This document shows positions 1 through 11,575 of a stretch of DNA of 64,000 nt, piece by piece; the stretch's first letter is position 1; each line of letters begins with the position of its first letter. Below the pieces are notes generated by a model. The model was not told the DNA's origin, ran no database searches, and saw nothing but the letters and a program-made list of their open reading frames with translations. Location: contig OZ017797.1 in the NCBI GenBank assembly GCA_963969395.1, forward strand, positions 7,502,001-7,566,000, given 5' to 3'. Source of the stretch: Pseudoscleropodium purum. Its lineage: Eukaryota > Streptophyta > Bryopsida > Hypnales > Brachytheciaceae. The position numbers and the translations under genes are program-made.

Positions 1-584
1 AAGGAAACCATTGAGTTTTGAGAAGCTATATTTGAGGTGCTAGGGTGCTCAAGGGTTAAAGAATAGACAAAAAATGACTTTTTCAACATTCTTGGATGTA
101 CTTCATCCATTCATGAAGCTCCCTCAAAAAGATCTTGAAATTGTTTTATCATGTAATGTAGCACTAGGTGCGCCACCACTTTGGATGCACTTCTAGTTTG
201 CTAAAATAGATTAGTTTATGTGGTTTAGTCTTGTTTCAAAAGCCTTAAAACTATTTTGGAACTTTAGGATTTGAAGTATAAAGGTAGAAGGATTTTGTTG
301 ATTTGGCATCTTTTGCAAAGTCAAGTCTTGTAGGTTTCGTAGAGAGTTTGGACTTTGGATGGCTATGAAAGATTTGCCATGATTAGTCAAGTTTAGTTTT
401 TTTTAATGCTCGCACTTTGGAATTCTTCTTTTGTCAAGTGAAAGGTAGACTAATTGTATGTATTTCAAATCTTGTGTCTATTCTTCTAAGGTCAAATATT
501 AAAATCTAGTTATTTTTTAAGTTGAAAATTGGTATACATGATTGCAACTATGTAAGGATATTATAAAATGCAAGTTTCTTATAG
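1..584. other. AT-rich intergenic DNA
   Basis: No open frame, RNA gene or clear repeat recognised. Confidence 0.6.
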
Positions 585-745
585 TGATTACATGTACCTA
601 TGTTATATACACCTTCCATAGTTATAGGGTACCTATATTATAGGTTTGTATGTTAATTAAAGACAACTTCAATGGTTGTAAGGTACCTACTTACCTTTGT
701 GTTCAAGGCTCACACATTTAGGCACACATTCTAGCATCGTTGTGA
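585..745 (-). repeat. Dispersed repeat B, copy 1
   Basis: In reverse orientation it matches 60855-61000: the CTATATTATAGG/CCTATAATATAG steps and the GTGAGCCTTGAACA-type block. Non-coding, with short borders only estimated. Confidence 0.5.
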
Positions 746-1140
746 ACAAAGTGAGTTGTGAATCTTTTTGTCTTGGCATTGAATGTTTCATCTCCAAATA
801 GAAATATTAATTCATTCAAAATCATGGCTATATCACTTTGCTAAATTATTGATTGTAGCAATTTTCTTCAAAAAATCCATCAAATTCCCATATTAAAAAC
901 CACAAGAATCCAATAAAAGATTAGCTATATAGCACTAAATTTCTTAGAAATATATAGATGGAAGAATTTATTTAGGTCTTTAAATCAAGTAACCAAAATT
1001 TTAGAAAAATGTCAATTGTATTCTATATTAGAATTAATCATAAAGTGTGTGCAATGAGGGACCAGGAGTTGGTGTTTGAGGAAAATATATGACAAAATTC
1101 CTTGCACAGTTTGGTATTGTACTTTTTTTTGTACAATTCT

Positions 1141-1620
1141 TAGTTTAACCTTCCTTTGACACTCCTACAAACTACAATTCACTTTACTATTAACTATAAT
1201 AAAATTACTTTCACCTAAAATGAACCACTCTTCAAAATCACCCCCTATTTTGGAAGAAAAAATGAATAGGGAGATTGCTAAAAAAGGTGTGCATTACAAG
1301 GACAAGTGTAAGGTAGAGTTGGAGGCCATTTTGAATAGTTTGCAACTCTATTTATAGTATTGTGGAGGTGACAACCTTACAAGTGGTTGATTTTAGGTAC
1401 AATTTTTATTGTTTTAACTTCTTGTCTTTGACATGTTTTGATATTATTAGTGTCATTTCTTCATGTGCATCATATGCATTTTGGCATCAACTATATGACA
1501 CTTTTAGTACCCTATACCTTGCATCTTTGAAAATTTGTAACTAATTCACAATGCATCCAAAAATTATAAAACCACTTGCATTTTGATTCATAGTCCTTTA
1601 CAAATGCGCAAAAAATATTA
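1141..1620 (+). repeat. Dispersed repeat C, copy 1
   Basis: Matches 27180-27545 in reverse orientation: CACCTAAAATGAACCACT, ACAATTTTTATTGTTT, ATTCACAATGCATCCAAAAA and the AAAATCACCCCC block. Short open frames on the two copies translate partly alike because of this homology, not because of a gene. Confidence 0.65.
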
Positions 1621-1763
1621 TTCATATTCTACATCATATTGTTTATGTCAGAGAGAGCTTATTTGTGCAATTTTAGGTGTAGTTACCTTATACAAAATTC
1701 TTTGAAAGCCACAATAGTGAAGCAATTTGTAAGATTATTGGACCCCATTATACAATGGCCAAA

Positions 1764-1994
1764 GAGGATTGACCCCTCTATTGTCTTGCTAGAGGGTAAA
1801 TGTCAAAAATTGCCCCCTATTTTGTGTCGCTTAAATTTTGTGTTTCATCATGTCCCCTAGCTAATTTAATTGGGGTCTTTGATTGCAAATATAAATTCAG
1901 AATTTGCAAATTTTATCATATGTGGAAAATAAAAAATTCCAGTGTTTTATGTAAGGATAAAACATGGGACAAAAGAGGGGTCAATCTAGCTAGG
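1764..1994 (+). mobile_element. CAGGG-type MITE, copy 1
   Basis: About 230 bp bounded by GAGGATTGACCCCTCTA and a right end AGAGGGGTCAATC. The body is shared with the three other copies (GATTGCAAATATAAATTCAGA; TTTATCATATGTGG). No coding capacity. It directly abuts copy 2 through a CTAGCTAG junction. Confidence 0.8.
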
Positions 1995-2640
1995 GAGGAT
2001 TGACCCCTCTATTGCCCTACGAGAGGGTAAATGTCAAAAATTGCCCCTTATTTTCTACCGCTTAAAATTTTGTAAGGTAGAAGGCTTGAATGTTGGAAGG
2101 TCATTTAAAACCACCCATCTAAACTCGCATGTAATGGACTTGAGGTGTTCTTTAAAATGGACTTTCAACAATCATGAATGAATCAATAAAAAAAAATATA
2201 ATTTATAGCAAGAGCCAATCATTCTCTTTACTTTCCCCATTTCTCTCTAGAAGCTGCAAGTGAACGATTTATGGAAGACCTAGGGTCAGAAATAGGGACC
2301 TATGACTCATCTTGTTTGAAAAGTCGTAAGTAATTCAAAAATGCTTCAAAAAATATGAAATGACTTGGGTTACAATCAAAATCTATTTCTCTTTGTCTAA
2401 AAAATGAGCTCAAAATAATCTCATCCAAGAAACCACATAAAAAAAGGCGAACCAGCCCTTAAATGCATGCTTTAAGAGCCTCCTACCTTATTTCATCATG
2501 TCTTCTAGCTAATTTGGGGTCAGTGATTGCAAATATGAATTTAGAATCTTTCAAATTTTTATCATATGTGGCAAATAAAAAATTTCAGGGTTTTCTACAA
2601 GGGTAAAACATGGGGCAGTAGAGGGGTCAATCCTCCCTGG
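1995..2640 (+). mobile_element. CAGGG-type MITE, copy 2, split by a nested insertion
   Basis: The left part (1995-2072) starts GAGGATTGACCCCTCTATTG and the right part (2491-2640) ends TAGAGGGGTCAATCCTCCCTG. Together they rebuild one element of the same family, interrupted by the element at 2073-2490. The ends GGATTGACCCC and GGGGTCAATCC are perfect inverted repeats. Confidence 0.85.
2073..2490. mobile_element. Nested MITE with TA target duplication
   Basis: AGGTAGAAGGC at the left and GCCTCCTACCT at the right form a terminal inverted repeat (10 of 11), flanked by TA at 2073-2074 and 2489-2490. The empty site TTTTGTATTTCATCA is seen in the related MITE at about 45803-45815, so the insertion and its TA duplication are directly visible. 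TA duplication points to the Tc1/mariner (Stowaway-like) group. There is no coding capacity. Confidence 0.85.
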
Positions 2641-2802
2641 CAATGCACACAACCATGTTCTCTCTGTGGTGATGGTGATTGCTGTTGAAGTTGGTCTTTA
2701 CTCAAGTTATTGGGTGTCATATGATGGGATTTGTCAAACTTGACTTGGTCATTTCAAACCGTCAAAATGAAACAAGAAGTAACTTAACTTAAAACTTTAA
2801 GT

Positions 2803-3029
2803 CAGGGTGAACTGACCCCTCGCTAGTCCCCCAAAATCATCCATGAGTGCATGTAAAAAAAAAAACTTCTTATTTTGTGCATGATTAATTCATCCTCTAC
2901 ACCTCTCCTAGCTAGTTTGGGGCCTCAGATTGCAAATAGGAATTCAAAATTTGCAAATTTTATCATGTGTAGCAAATAAAAAATTTCAGTGTTTTTCTCA
3001 AGGACAAACAAGGGGGTTAGTTCACCCTG
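2803..3029 (+). mobile_element. CAGGG-type MITE, copy 3
   Basis: Ends CAGGGTGAACTGACCCC and GGGGTTAGTTCACCCTG are inverted repeats, 16 of 17. The right half shares its body with copies 1 and 2; the left half is diverged. No clear target duplication remains. Confidence 0.8.
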
Positions 3030-5081
3030 GTTCATATCTATGGGCATGTCTTTCACTTTAACCATGAAATGATTGCCGTGGTCTTTGACTGCAAGGTTGG
3101 AGAGGTCAAATTTTGCATTACTTGTAATGCACCCATTTAGCAACTGTGGGTGAACGAAAATTTTGAATTTGATTTTGATTTTTCAAAGATGAAATTTTAT
3201 GTCTTCTTCTCTTTACTTCGCAAAAAAAAAATTTTAAAATTTTGAAAATTGATTTTTTAAGAGTTTTTGAAGAAAAAGTGAAGAGAAATCATAGCTGATA
3301 GAAAATTTCACCATGTATGTATATAATACTCGGGGAGGTCACTCCCTCTTAGAAAATGTGATGGCCTATGATAACTTTCTATTTTATAGGGGGCTATTTA
3401 CTTGGTAAAATAGATTATAATATATAGTATTTTTCAAATAATGGTAAATGTTAGTATTTTAGAGCATCCTATTGGTATTTATAATTTCTTGTTTGGGTTC
3501 TTTAAATGTACCCTATATTACTTATAAGTAATTTTTTTATGATTGCCTTGGAATTGTTAAAGAGTATAATAAGTTTGGTAGTGTTGCTTAAAACACATAT
3601 GCAAAATAAGAAACAAAGAAAGGAAGGCAAACACAATGGAATCTACAAAAGAACAAATCAAGTATTAAGTAAAAACTAGAATTGCATTTAATAACACATT
3701 TTAGAAGTCACAATTTCACATGTGATCACTGTATTTTCCCTCCCGTGCCTTCTCAATGACAATTCAATCTAATAATACATGAAGTTACTATATTTTCCTT
3801 TCCTTGCCTTTCCAATGGCAATTCAATCTAACAATTGCATCATAATCTTTGGATATTACGCAAAGGATACGGAGTACTTTATTGGATACATACACCACAA
3901 TGAAGTTGAAGTTGTTTGTGAAGTGATGTATCTAGAATAGAAAAGCAAATTGAATTGTTATCCCTATTCATAATTTTAGAGCCTCTATAATTTATATCCC
4001 TTTTTCTTTTTTTTCTTCTAGTATCCCTTTTTTGTGTATGCTATTTTACATGTATTTTTCACATAATTCTGTAGTATTATACATAACCCTATATTACATA
4101 CAATCATGTTTCATACTTTTAAATCACTCTATATACATATAACTTGTTTACAAATTTTATGTAGAATGAATATATTAGACCCTATGTTTTATCGCATGTA
4201 GCTCCTATGTTTTTCAATAGTGACCTCCTTGAAATATTATAATGAATAACATCATAATGGTAGTGTAATTAGAATTTAGCAAATGTTCGTATGTTTTTCA
4301 ATAGTGACCTCCTTGAAATATTATAATGAATAACATCATAATGGTAATGTAATTAGAATTTAGCAAATCATTGAAAATACACCTACAATTCAAATTTGCA
4401 ATAAAAAAATATTCAATTTGAGGAATTTAAAAAAAAATTATAATTGAAATAGAATTAAATATAGATAGCCAAATTTGTTTTTAGATACATTTTATATGTC
4501 AAACTTTCAAATCTAGATTTTTGTTTTATTTTTTCCATTGATTAAATGTAACTTATTTTGGGTATTTTCAGTGACAATATACTCAAGTTACCAATAGGAT
4601 TAAATAAGTGTAGTAGTTCACTTGAGCTTTTAGCTTTGAGGGATTGCAACTAATATTGTTTAAATAATTATTTGAGCATGGTTTCCTTTATTAAATTGTT
4701 ATAATTTTTTGGCTACAACTTATTAGAAAAATAAAAGACTATTCCAAAACATCTTATCATGTACTTCTTTGATATGATTGTTTAATAAACCACAAATCAA
4801 ATTTCGAGGTGATGATTATTGATGCATCTAAATTTGACCATAAACTCTTATAATTTAATCATATACATTATAGGCAAAAACCTACTTTGATGAGACAAAA
4901 TAGTATAATCACCTACTACAAGTTCTTTGTAATATTACATCAAAGGTTAAATGTTACTCTTTTCATACATTTTTGGATAAAAGTTGCACTTGGTGACAAT
5001 CTCATTTCAAATGAATAAATGTTGATCAATTATAAGTAAAGGTTGCTCTTGTTGAGGCTTGATATTAGAAGTGTGTGCATC
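3030..5081. other. AT-rich intergenic DNA
   Basis: Apart from the 84-bp tandem duplication at 4206-4369 nothing specific is seen; many homopolymer A/T runs. Confidence 0.6.
4206..4369. repeat. 84-bp near-perfect tandem duplication
   Basis: Two units with period 84 bp (4206-4289 and 4290-4369) differ at only one or two positions (GGTAGTG versus GGTAATG). It is a recent local duplication in non-coding DNA. Confidence 0.9.
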
Positions 5082-5660
5082 TTAACCCCTAAAATATTAA
5101 GTGGCATTTTTTTGGCACCATAGCAATTTTTGGCAATTCACTACAAACAAAATTTTTATTTTTCTTCTTTGAAATTTTCACACAACATGTACCCAAGGAA
5201 TAGCTTTAAGGCCCAACAATTTCTATAACTTTTTGACCTAGTGGTTAGAAAGCTATTGTATAATATGTAATTTTTATTGCTTGGCTAATAGTTTGGGTAG
5301 CTCAAAAAATTATTTAATTTTCTTTTTTTTGAGAAATAAAAATTTGAAATTGGTTTTCTAGATTTATGTATACAAAAAAGCTTTAAATCATTCCATTTTG
5401 ATTAATGAGATTAAAGTTATGAGGAGTTTTAGTTTGCGGGTAGTTATAGAATCTCTATTCTAAGATAAACTTTGAAGTCCTTATATTGAATTCAATTTTG
5501 AATATTTAAAAAAAAAATTAAAAGATTGGGTGTAGATTGTTTATTACAACATTGCAACCATTAGGATTGGCATTTTTCAATTCCATAACTAAATTCTTAA
5601 CAATTTAGTATTCTAAATCATGATTTACTTCTTTCTATTTATTATTTTTTTCTAGGATGA
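5082..5660 (+). mobile_element. TTAA-ended element, truncated copy
   Basis: Starts TTAACCCCTAAAATATTAAG and shares the next ~570 bp with 39474-40090 in the same orientation (ACAACATGTACCCAAGGA; GGTTAGAAAG; AACAATTTAGTATTCTAAAT). The right third is missing. Non-coding. Confidence 0.7.
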
Positions 5661-6299
5661 ATATGAAATATTTTTTTGTAGAAAAATTTTGAAGATGAAA
5701 TTTAACTTTTGAAGAAGAGTTGAAAATATTTCTTTTTGAAATTCAAGCAACTTCATCTTGGAATTAGTAAGGGTTTATATTCTGAAATTATAGGAGGGCA
5801 TACCCTAATAAGTTAACTCCTAAAAGACCAAATGATTAATGAACATACACAAGCAATCTTGGATACGTGCGTATGAAGTCATTTTTTAATTGATGCTCTT
5901 AAATTTTTAATACAAGATGTGAACATATCCCCCCTTAGTGGAAATATAATTTTTTTTCCAATTTAGTTCGTAGATCAAAAGTTATGTTGCCTTGAACTTT
6001 GATTGAGAAGTTGTTTATTAACTAAAGAATCATGCACTTGGATTTGTTAATAAATAAATATAGATGAAGATTTTAGCCTTGCTCTGGGGTCTTAGTAATT
6101 TGAAGGAATTTCGAGTCTAAAAACACGGAAAACCTACATGGGTTAAGGTAGAACAACCCAATGCAGTCAATCACCGAATTCCACCATCTAGCAGACCTTT
6201 CCATTTTTGTCATCCATCACCCACCCATTACCACAAACTTAACAACCCTTTAGCATCATAACAATGCACTTTACCAATTTAGAAGGGACACATCAACAT
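5661..6299. other. AT-rich intergenic DNA
   Basis: No feature recognised. A missing right part of the TTAA element would be expected here but is not seen. Confidence 0.5.
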
Positions 6300-7150
6300 G
6301 TGATTTTGCATAGATCTATGTTACCGGCCCACACTTTACCAATTTAATCCCAGCAAACTTTGAAAAATCACTAGAAAATTCATTTCTTGTGGAAATGTCT
6401 TCATTCTACCTGCAAATGACTTCTCTCAAACTTCTCAATCTCTGGCAACTACTTGATTTGACAAACAACTTCTCACTCCAAGGTGTAAGGTAGGTGCTCC
6501 CAAAATTGCCACTTTTTGCTACTGAGCATATTTTCCATTATTAGACTGGTCAGATTTTCATATGTTTCCAACACACCAAAGAACATCACATTTGGATGCT
6601 GTATGCAAAAGTTATCAAGGAACAAAGTTTGGTTTGAAAAAAGTTCATTCCACACATAGGTACAGAACTGACTTTGGAGATGTACATATACTGTAGATGG
6701 CGGTTTAAGGTCAGTGGCACATTTGGGTGTACAGTTCCATTGCATTGCAGTGTCTGGCAAGGCAACATCTGATATGATCCAAGGATTCCTTTTTTTTTGT
6801 TTTTTTTCAAGCAGGGCCCAACTCACAGTGCTTATCCAAAGGCTTGCGTAACTGCACGCATGAGGTGGACAAACCTGAATATTGAAATGAGGGTGAGTCA
6901 GCCAGATAAAAGGTATGTTTGCAGACATCCTGACTCCAACTTAGAATATCATAACATTATTAATTTTTTAATCAATGTTGGGGGTGTTCTTTTTGCTCCC
7001 CCAGAATGCAGGAGCCTACGAGAGAGTCACAACTTCCCAGTCCACGGACTCTCTTTAATCTCCACATTCACGTACTTCGTATCTTTCTCTCTCGCCAACC
7101 AATGACTCTATGTAGATTAAATTGAATTCAGTCCTCGGGGGAACGATCTC
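6300..7150. other. Less AT-rich island with a 151-codon open frame, unrecognised
   Basis: Composition rises above the surrounding AT-rich DNA. The minus strand carries an ATG-initiated frame of 151 codons (6928-6473), rich in Cys, Trp, Pro and Phe and with no domain I recognise; the plus strand has an overlapping 102-codon frame (6797-7105). Neither shows a family motif or a splice context joining it to other exons. It could be a gene fragment, an expressed non-coding RNA, or chance. Confidence 0.25.
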
Positions 7151-7284
7151 AATCTCCAAGGAGAATGATTTAATAGGTTGGTTATACAATGTTATGCTAT
7201 CACGACATCAAGTACAAATATTCTATAGTGTTGCAGTAACCTTTGAGGTACACAACACTTTAATTTTGTAAGAACATGAAACAT

Positions 7285-7495
7285 TGTTTACTAATGAAGG
7301 GTGGTAGGGGTTCCATTTTGCATCCTTGGAGAGGAGACCTCCACAATGAACAAAATTGTCTTGTGTTGCTTTTCAAGCAACCTCAATCCTTGAATGAATT
7401 GGAAAGTCTCTCCTAGGCATCTAGCAAAGCATAATACTTTTCCAACATGGAGAGGGACTTGTTCATGATTGGTTGGTTATACAACGTTACATGCT
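7285..7495 (+). repeat. Dispersed repeat A, copy 1
   Basis: Shares CAAAGCATAATAC, a GCATCCTTG block and a GGTTGGTTATACAA end with 9737-9925 in the same orientation, with small indels. The GGTTGGTTATACAATGTTATG piece is also present at about 7177-7197. Non-coding. Confidence 0.7.
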
Positions 7496-9736
7496 AAGGC
7501 CAAAAAGTGGCCAATGGATGACTTCATTGTTGAATGTAGAAAGACAGAATGCACCTATTGGCTCAAAAATTGGAGTACTTTTGACAATGTACTTTAGTGA
7601 TAGGTCTCGTCCTTGTAGGGTTAACTTTACAAGGATGGGGCCTATAACCATGTTTTCAAACTTTAAAGCCCTTCTCTTTGTATGTTCCCATTTTACAACT
7701 ATGTATATAGGAATTTTTCCACAATATTTTCAAAGATATAAGTACATGTCTTCTATACAACATAGAAATTTAAGATTTAAAAAGATTGACATTAATGAGA
7801 ATTTTCTAATAAAAAATGAAAAAAAACTCATATGAAATACAAAAAATGCTTAAAAATCTGAACATTTCACCATAAGTGTACACTATTACAAAGTATAACA
7901 TCTTGATGCACATTAATTTTATCATGTCATTTTAAAATTGGAATATTAATACTCCACAATAATAGGTTCAAATTTCAAATTGTTATGAGATACAGATTTT
8001 AGGAATTTTCTTAGAATTTTAAATTGGAGTAAAAACTAGACTTGACAAACTTAATTTCATTAGTTAGTCTAAAATTCAAAAAAGATAATTTTTTTACGAA
8101 AATTAAGGGAAAGAAATAGATATTGTCAAAATATGCTATACAATGATTTGAAGATTTGTCATTTTCTTATGTAAGAAAGTTATAGAGTAATAAATATCAA
8201 AAGAAAGATATATCTAATACCTTTCATTGAAACTGGATTGAAGCAACTCCCCAAAGAACTTGAAAGAAAAAATGTGTTTTTTTCTATTTTAATGCTAATC
8301 TAAAATAATACAAAGAATACAAATGAAAGCATTCACTTGGGCATTTCAAGGTTTCAATCTTTTAATGTTTGAATCCTTTTTGAAGATTTTGTAGCACATT
8401 TTTTCTTATAATTTTGTATGAATGTAACATTTGTGTCAATCTCACCACCAAATTGGTTGTAAAGAAAGATCATGATTCAACTAGTACTTTGGATGAATGA
8501 ACATGTGTTTGGATGAGACATCACAATGAAGCATCATCTAGAATATGAAGGTTGGAGCATTTAGGAGGTTACAATTTAACAACTAATTTTATAACTTTAT
8601 AAAATAATTTCTTGAATGTAGAGTAAGACAAAACATTTGATTTTCAAAATTTGCATACATGTGATATTGTGAAATTAAATAAGTGAAACATTTTTTGTGC
8701 AAGGAAGGTTTGATGAATTTTAGCTACAATATTGGGATAGTTTTTTCTCCTAAAAAATATGGAATAGATTTGGTGGAAGAAAATTTAACTTGAATGTAAG
8801 GTAACTTGGTTTATGAGTATAGAAGTTGTTTTCTTGTAATGTCTTTCTTTACAATTCTAAAGTTAAAACTCTCAATCTCTAGTGTGATCCAAATTATAAA
8901 ATAACTAGCTTTACTCTAAACAATCATGAAGTAATGCAAATACTATCTACTATCATTGCTTAAAATAATTGAAGAATTCATATTGTAGGCCCAACAAAAT
9001 AATTGCCAATTTGTACAAAATAATTCATTACTACAAAGAATTATAGCAATTTAGAAATGGACAACTTAGAAATAGGTATTCTACACTCAAAATAAGCTAA
9101 ATGACCTAAAATAGTTCATGTATACTAGTGTATAAAGTAAGTTTTCTTGCACTGGATCTATTCCATTCTTCTTAGAAAAAAACCCATCCTGATATCTTAG
9201 CTAAACTTTACCAAAAACTCCTTGTATAAGAACTAATTTATTTATTTAATTATATAGTATCACACTTATACAACTTTTGAGAATAAAATATTTTGACTTT
9301 TTTTTATCGAAAATTATACATAAAGTTCTAGAATTTGTTGTTATTGTTTAATCACTATCTCCAAAGCTAGTTGAAACTTTAAAAGGTGACCTTTTCTTGT
9401 GACCAATTTGATAAAATTGAGGTAAATCTCATATCTGAACAAAAATATATTAAACAAAAATGTGCAAAAATTTGAAAATACATTCAAGCATTGGAAGGAA
9501 AACTAATTTTTTCCTAAATCTTGTGAATTGAAAAGCTCACTTCTTGTAAATTGAGCCAAACATGTACAAGAAGTAATAAAATTAAACTCCTTGTCATTTA
9601 GGGTTGCATGAACATAGCTCAGTGCCATTTTTTTACAAATGCTACATAAAAATTGAAGAAATTGAACTACTTGGCACTCAAGTCTAGGCTCACATTAGTT
9701 TCAATTGCTTGCAATAGCTTCCAATGATGTCATAAC
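7496..9736. other. AT-rich intergenic DNA
   Basis: A 120-codon frame at 7473-7835 is low-complexity and has no domain. Nothing else is supported. Confidence 0.6.
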
Positions 9737-9925
9737 ATTGTTCACCAATGAGATATGGATCCCTTTTGCATCCTTGAAAAGGGATTCCTAAAGTGAACAA
9801 ATTGTCTTATATGGCTCCTCAACCAACCCCAGTCCTTGAATTAACTAAGAAGTCCCTCCCAAGCATCTACCAAAGCATAATACCTTCCCAGCATGGGGAG
9901 GACTATTGGCTGGTTATACAATGTT
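9737..9925 (+). repeat. Dispersed repeat A, copy 2
   Basis: Counterpart of 7285-7495. The block is about 190 bp, with the GCATAATACCTTCCCAGCAT core and the TGGTTATACAATGTTATGG end. Non-coding. Confidence 0.7.
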
Positions 9926-9929
9926 ATGG

Positions 9930-11575
9930 TCCTGTCGGGCCTGTGAGTGAAGCTATGCTCTAAAAGCATCACTGGAAATGCATTTCCACAATTAACGGTG
10001 ATCCAAGTACTCGTTCAATGTTTACCCATTCCGATCCACACTTAAAAAGAAAAGTTGATCCCAAATCACTTTCTCCACTAAGTTTGTAATCTAGGAGACA
10101 GAAAATGCATTCGGAAATCCATAACTCCACTGTGTACACAGCAACCATACAAAGTCCAGTGATGAGTGGAACAGTTGCTGAAGCAAATCCCTCACCCCCT
10201 TGACTTTAATCTCTTTTGACATTTCACAAGGACTTCAGGATTGACAAAGAATTGACATGCAGATTTCGAGAAAAATATTTTCTGTGAGTTCAACTGGGGA
10301 AGAGCTCAAAGTTGAGGTTTATGATCATTAGCATACTTACGGGACATGAATTTCTCCTGGAAGATATTACATCCCATAATTTCGTCTGCTGTCTAGTATA
10401 TGTACTTATAATGCAGAATTTCTGATAGATCTGCAAGAGTGAACAAAGTCTGGTCAGATCACTTGTACCATATCAAAATGTATAATCGATGGCTGCTAGT
10501 TTCAGGAAAAGACCAAGACAGAGTATGAATAAGATCCACATGTGCATAATAAAGAGGACTTCATACAGACATTGGAAATTTCCTCTCAGCATGGCTGGAC
10601 AAGTAACACGCCTGATATAAATCTATTCGAATGTAGGGTTGTCCAAGGTTTAGGGCTGACACCAGCAAATCCAACCAAAACAAACACTTTCAAGAATGTT
10701 GTTTCCTACAAACATCCATTTAAGTATATCTTTCACTATTCTATTAATTTGAACCTGAATCCGATGATGATAAGAAGTGCTTAACTTAATTTAAGTCCAT
10801 ACCTCTCAAAGAGTGCTCCCCGAAGTCCACTCACTTACAATTTCTATTGCTAATGATTGCTTAAGATCTTTGAAGGCAATCTACGAATCTTAAAAATAAT
10901 CTTCGTATACAGTTCAGCTACAACAGAGGCAGATACTATTGTGACCGTGGGGATGTTTCATCAAACGTTTCCTCCAAATGAGAAGGATCGGCAATTCAAC
11001 CAACAATCGTATTTACTAGAGGCACTGATATTTCCATTCTTTGGAACCTTTGTGATCACGATATCTCTGCATGCTCGCATCCAGGGCATACTCTCCAGCA
11101 CAGAGGAAATATCATCAACAGAATGGGAGACTGCTTCAATCTGCAACCAGTCACAAATAAGGACACTGTCAGTCAGGTTCCAACATCAAAGAGACACAGA
11201 GAGGACTCACAATCCTACCTCGATCAATACAAAAAACCAGATATCATCCCGAGGTCTATTACATCTTTATCCAACATCTACACTTAATTTACTTTCACAC
11301 CAAACATTTCAGGCTTCCAGTGTTATTCAAAAGATGAAACGAGTAACAAAATTAATTTGAGAAAATACTAATACATGGCAGGGGAAAACTAGAAACGGCA
11401 TTCAGTATGAGCGAAACGGAATTTGGTTGAATAGTTGATACCTGTGGGCACGCCAGAAGCACAGCTTTCAATCAAAGTACACATTTCCTGTGCTACACTC
11501 AGATTGGAAGGTCTGAGCCAAGATCTCGCTCGTGCTAGGACTTTTGTTGAGATGGTAAGCCAGGTTTCAGACACG
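9930..11575 (-). other. Downstream flank / probable 3' region of the NAD kinase gene
   Basis: This stretch is less AT-rich than the repeats to its left and looks like transcribed downstream sequence. On the minus strand an open frame at 11682-11389 overlaps the kinase stop codon in another frame and runs to a potential donor (ACAG/GTATCAAC, about 11445). A second open frame starts after a good acceptor (GGTTGCAG, about 11146) and runs to 10961. Joining these two directly does not keep a frame, so I do not call an extra exon. A spliced 3' UTR is the simplest reading. No protein family is recognised here. Confidence 0.3.

Noticed and set aside
1362..1544. 60-codon frame, with a similar one at 27393-27211
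   Set aside because: The similarity comes from the inverted copies of dispersed repeat C; the frames are low-complexity and not conserved codon by codon.
10961..11146. Additional C-terminal exon of the NAD kinase gene
   Set aside because: The acceptor is plausible, but no donor in the last exon gives a continuous frame, and the kinase already has its full family length.
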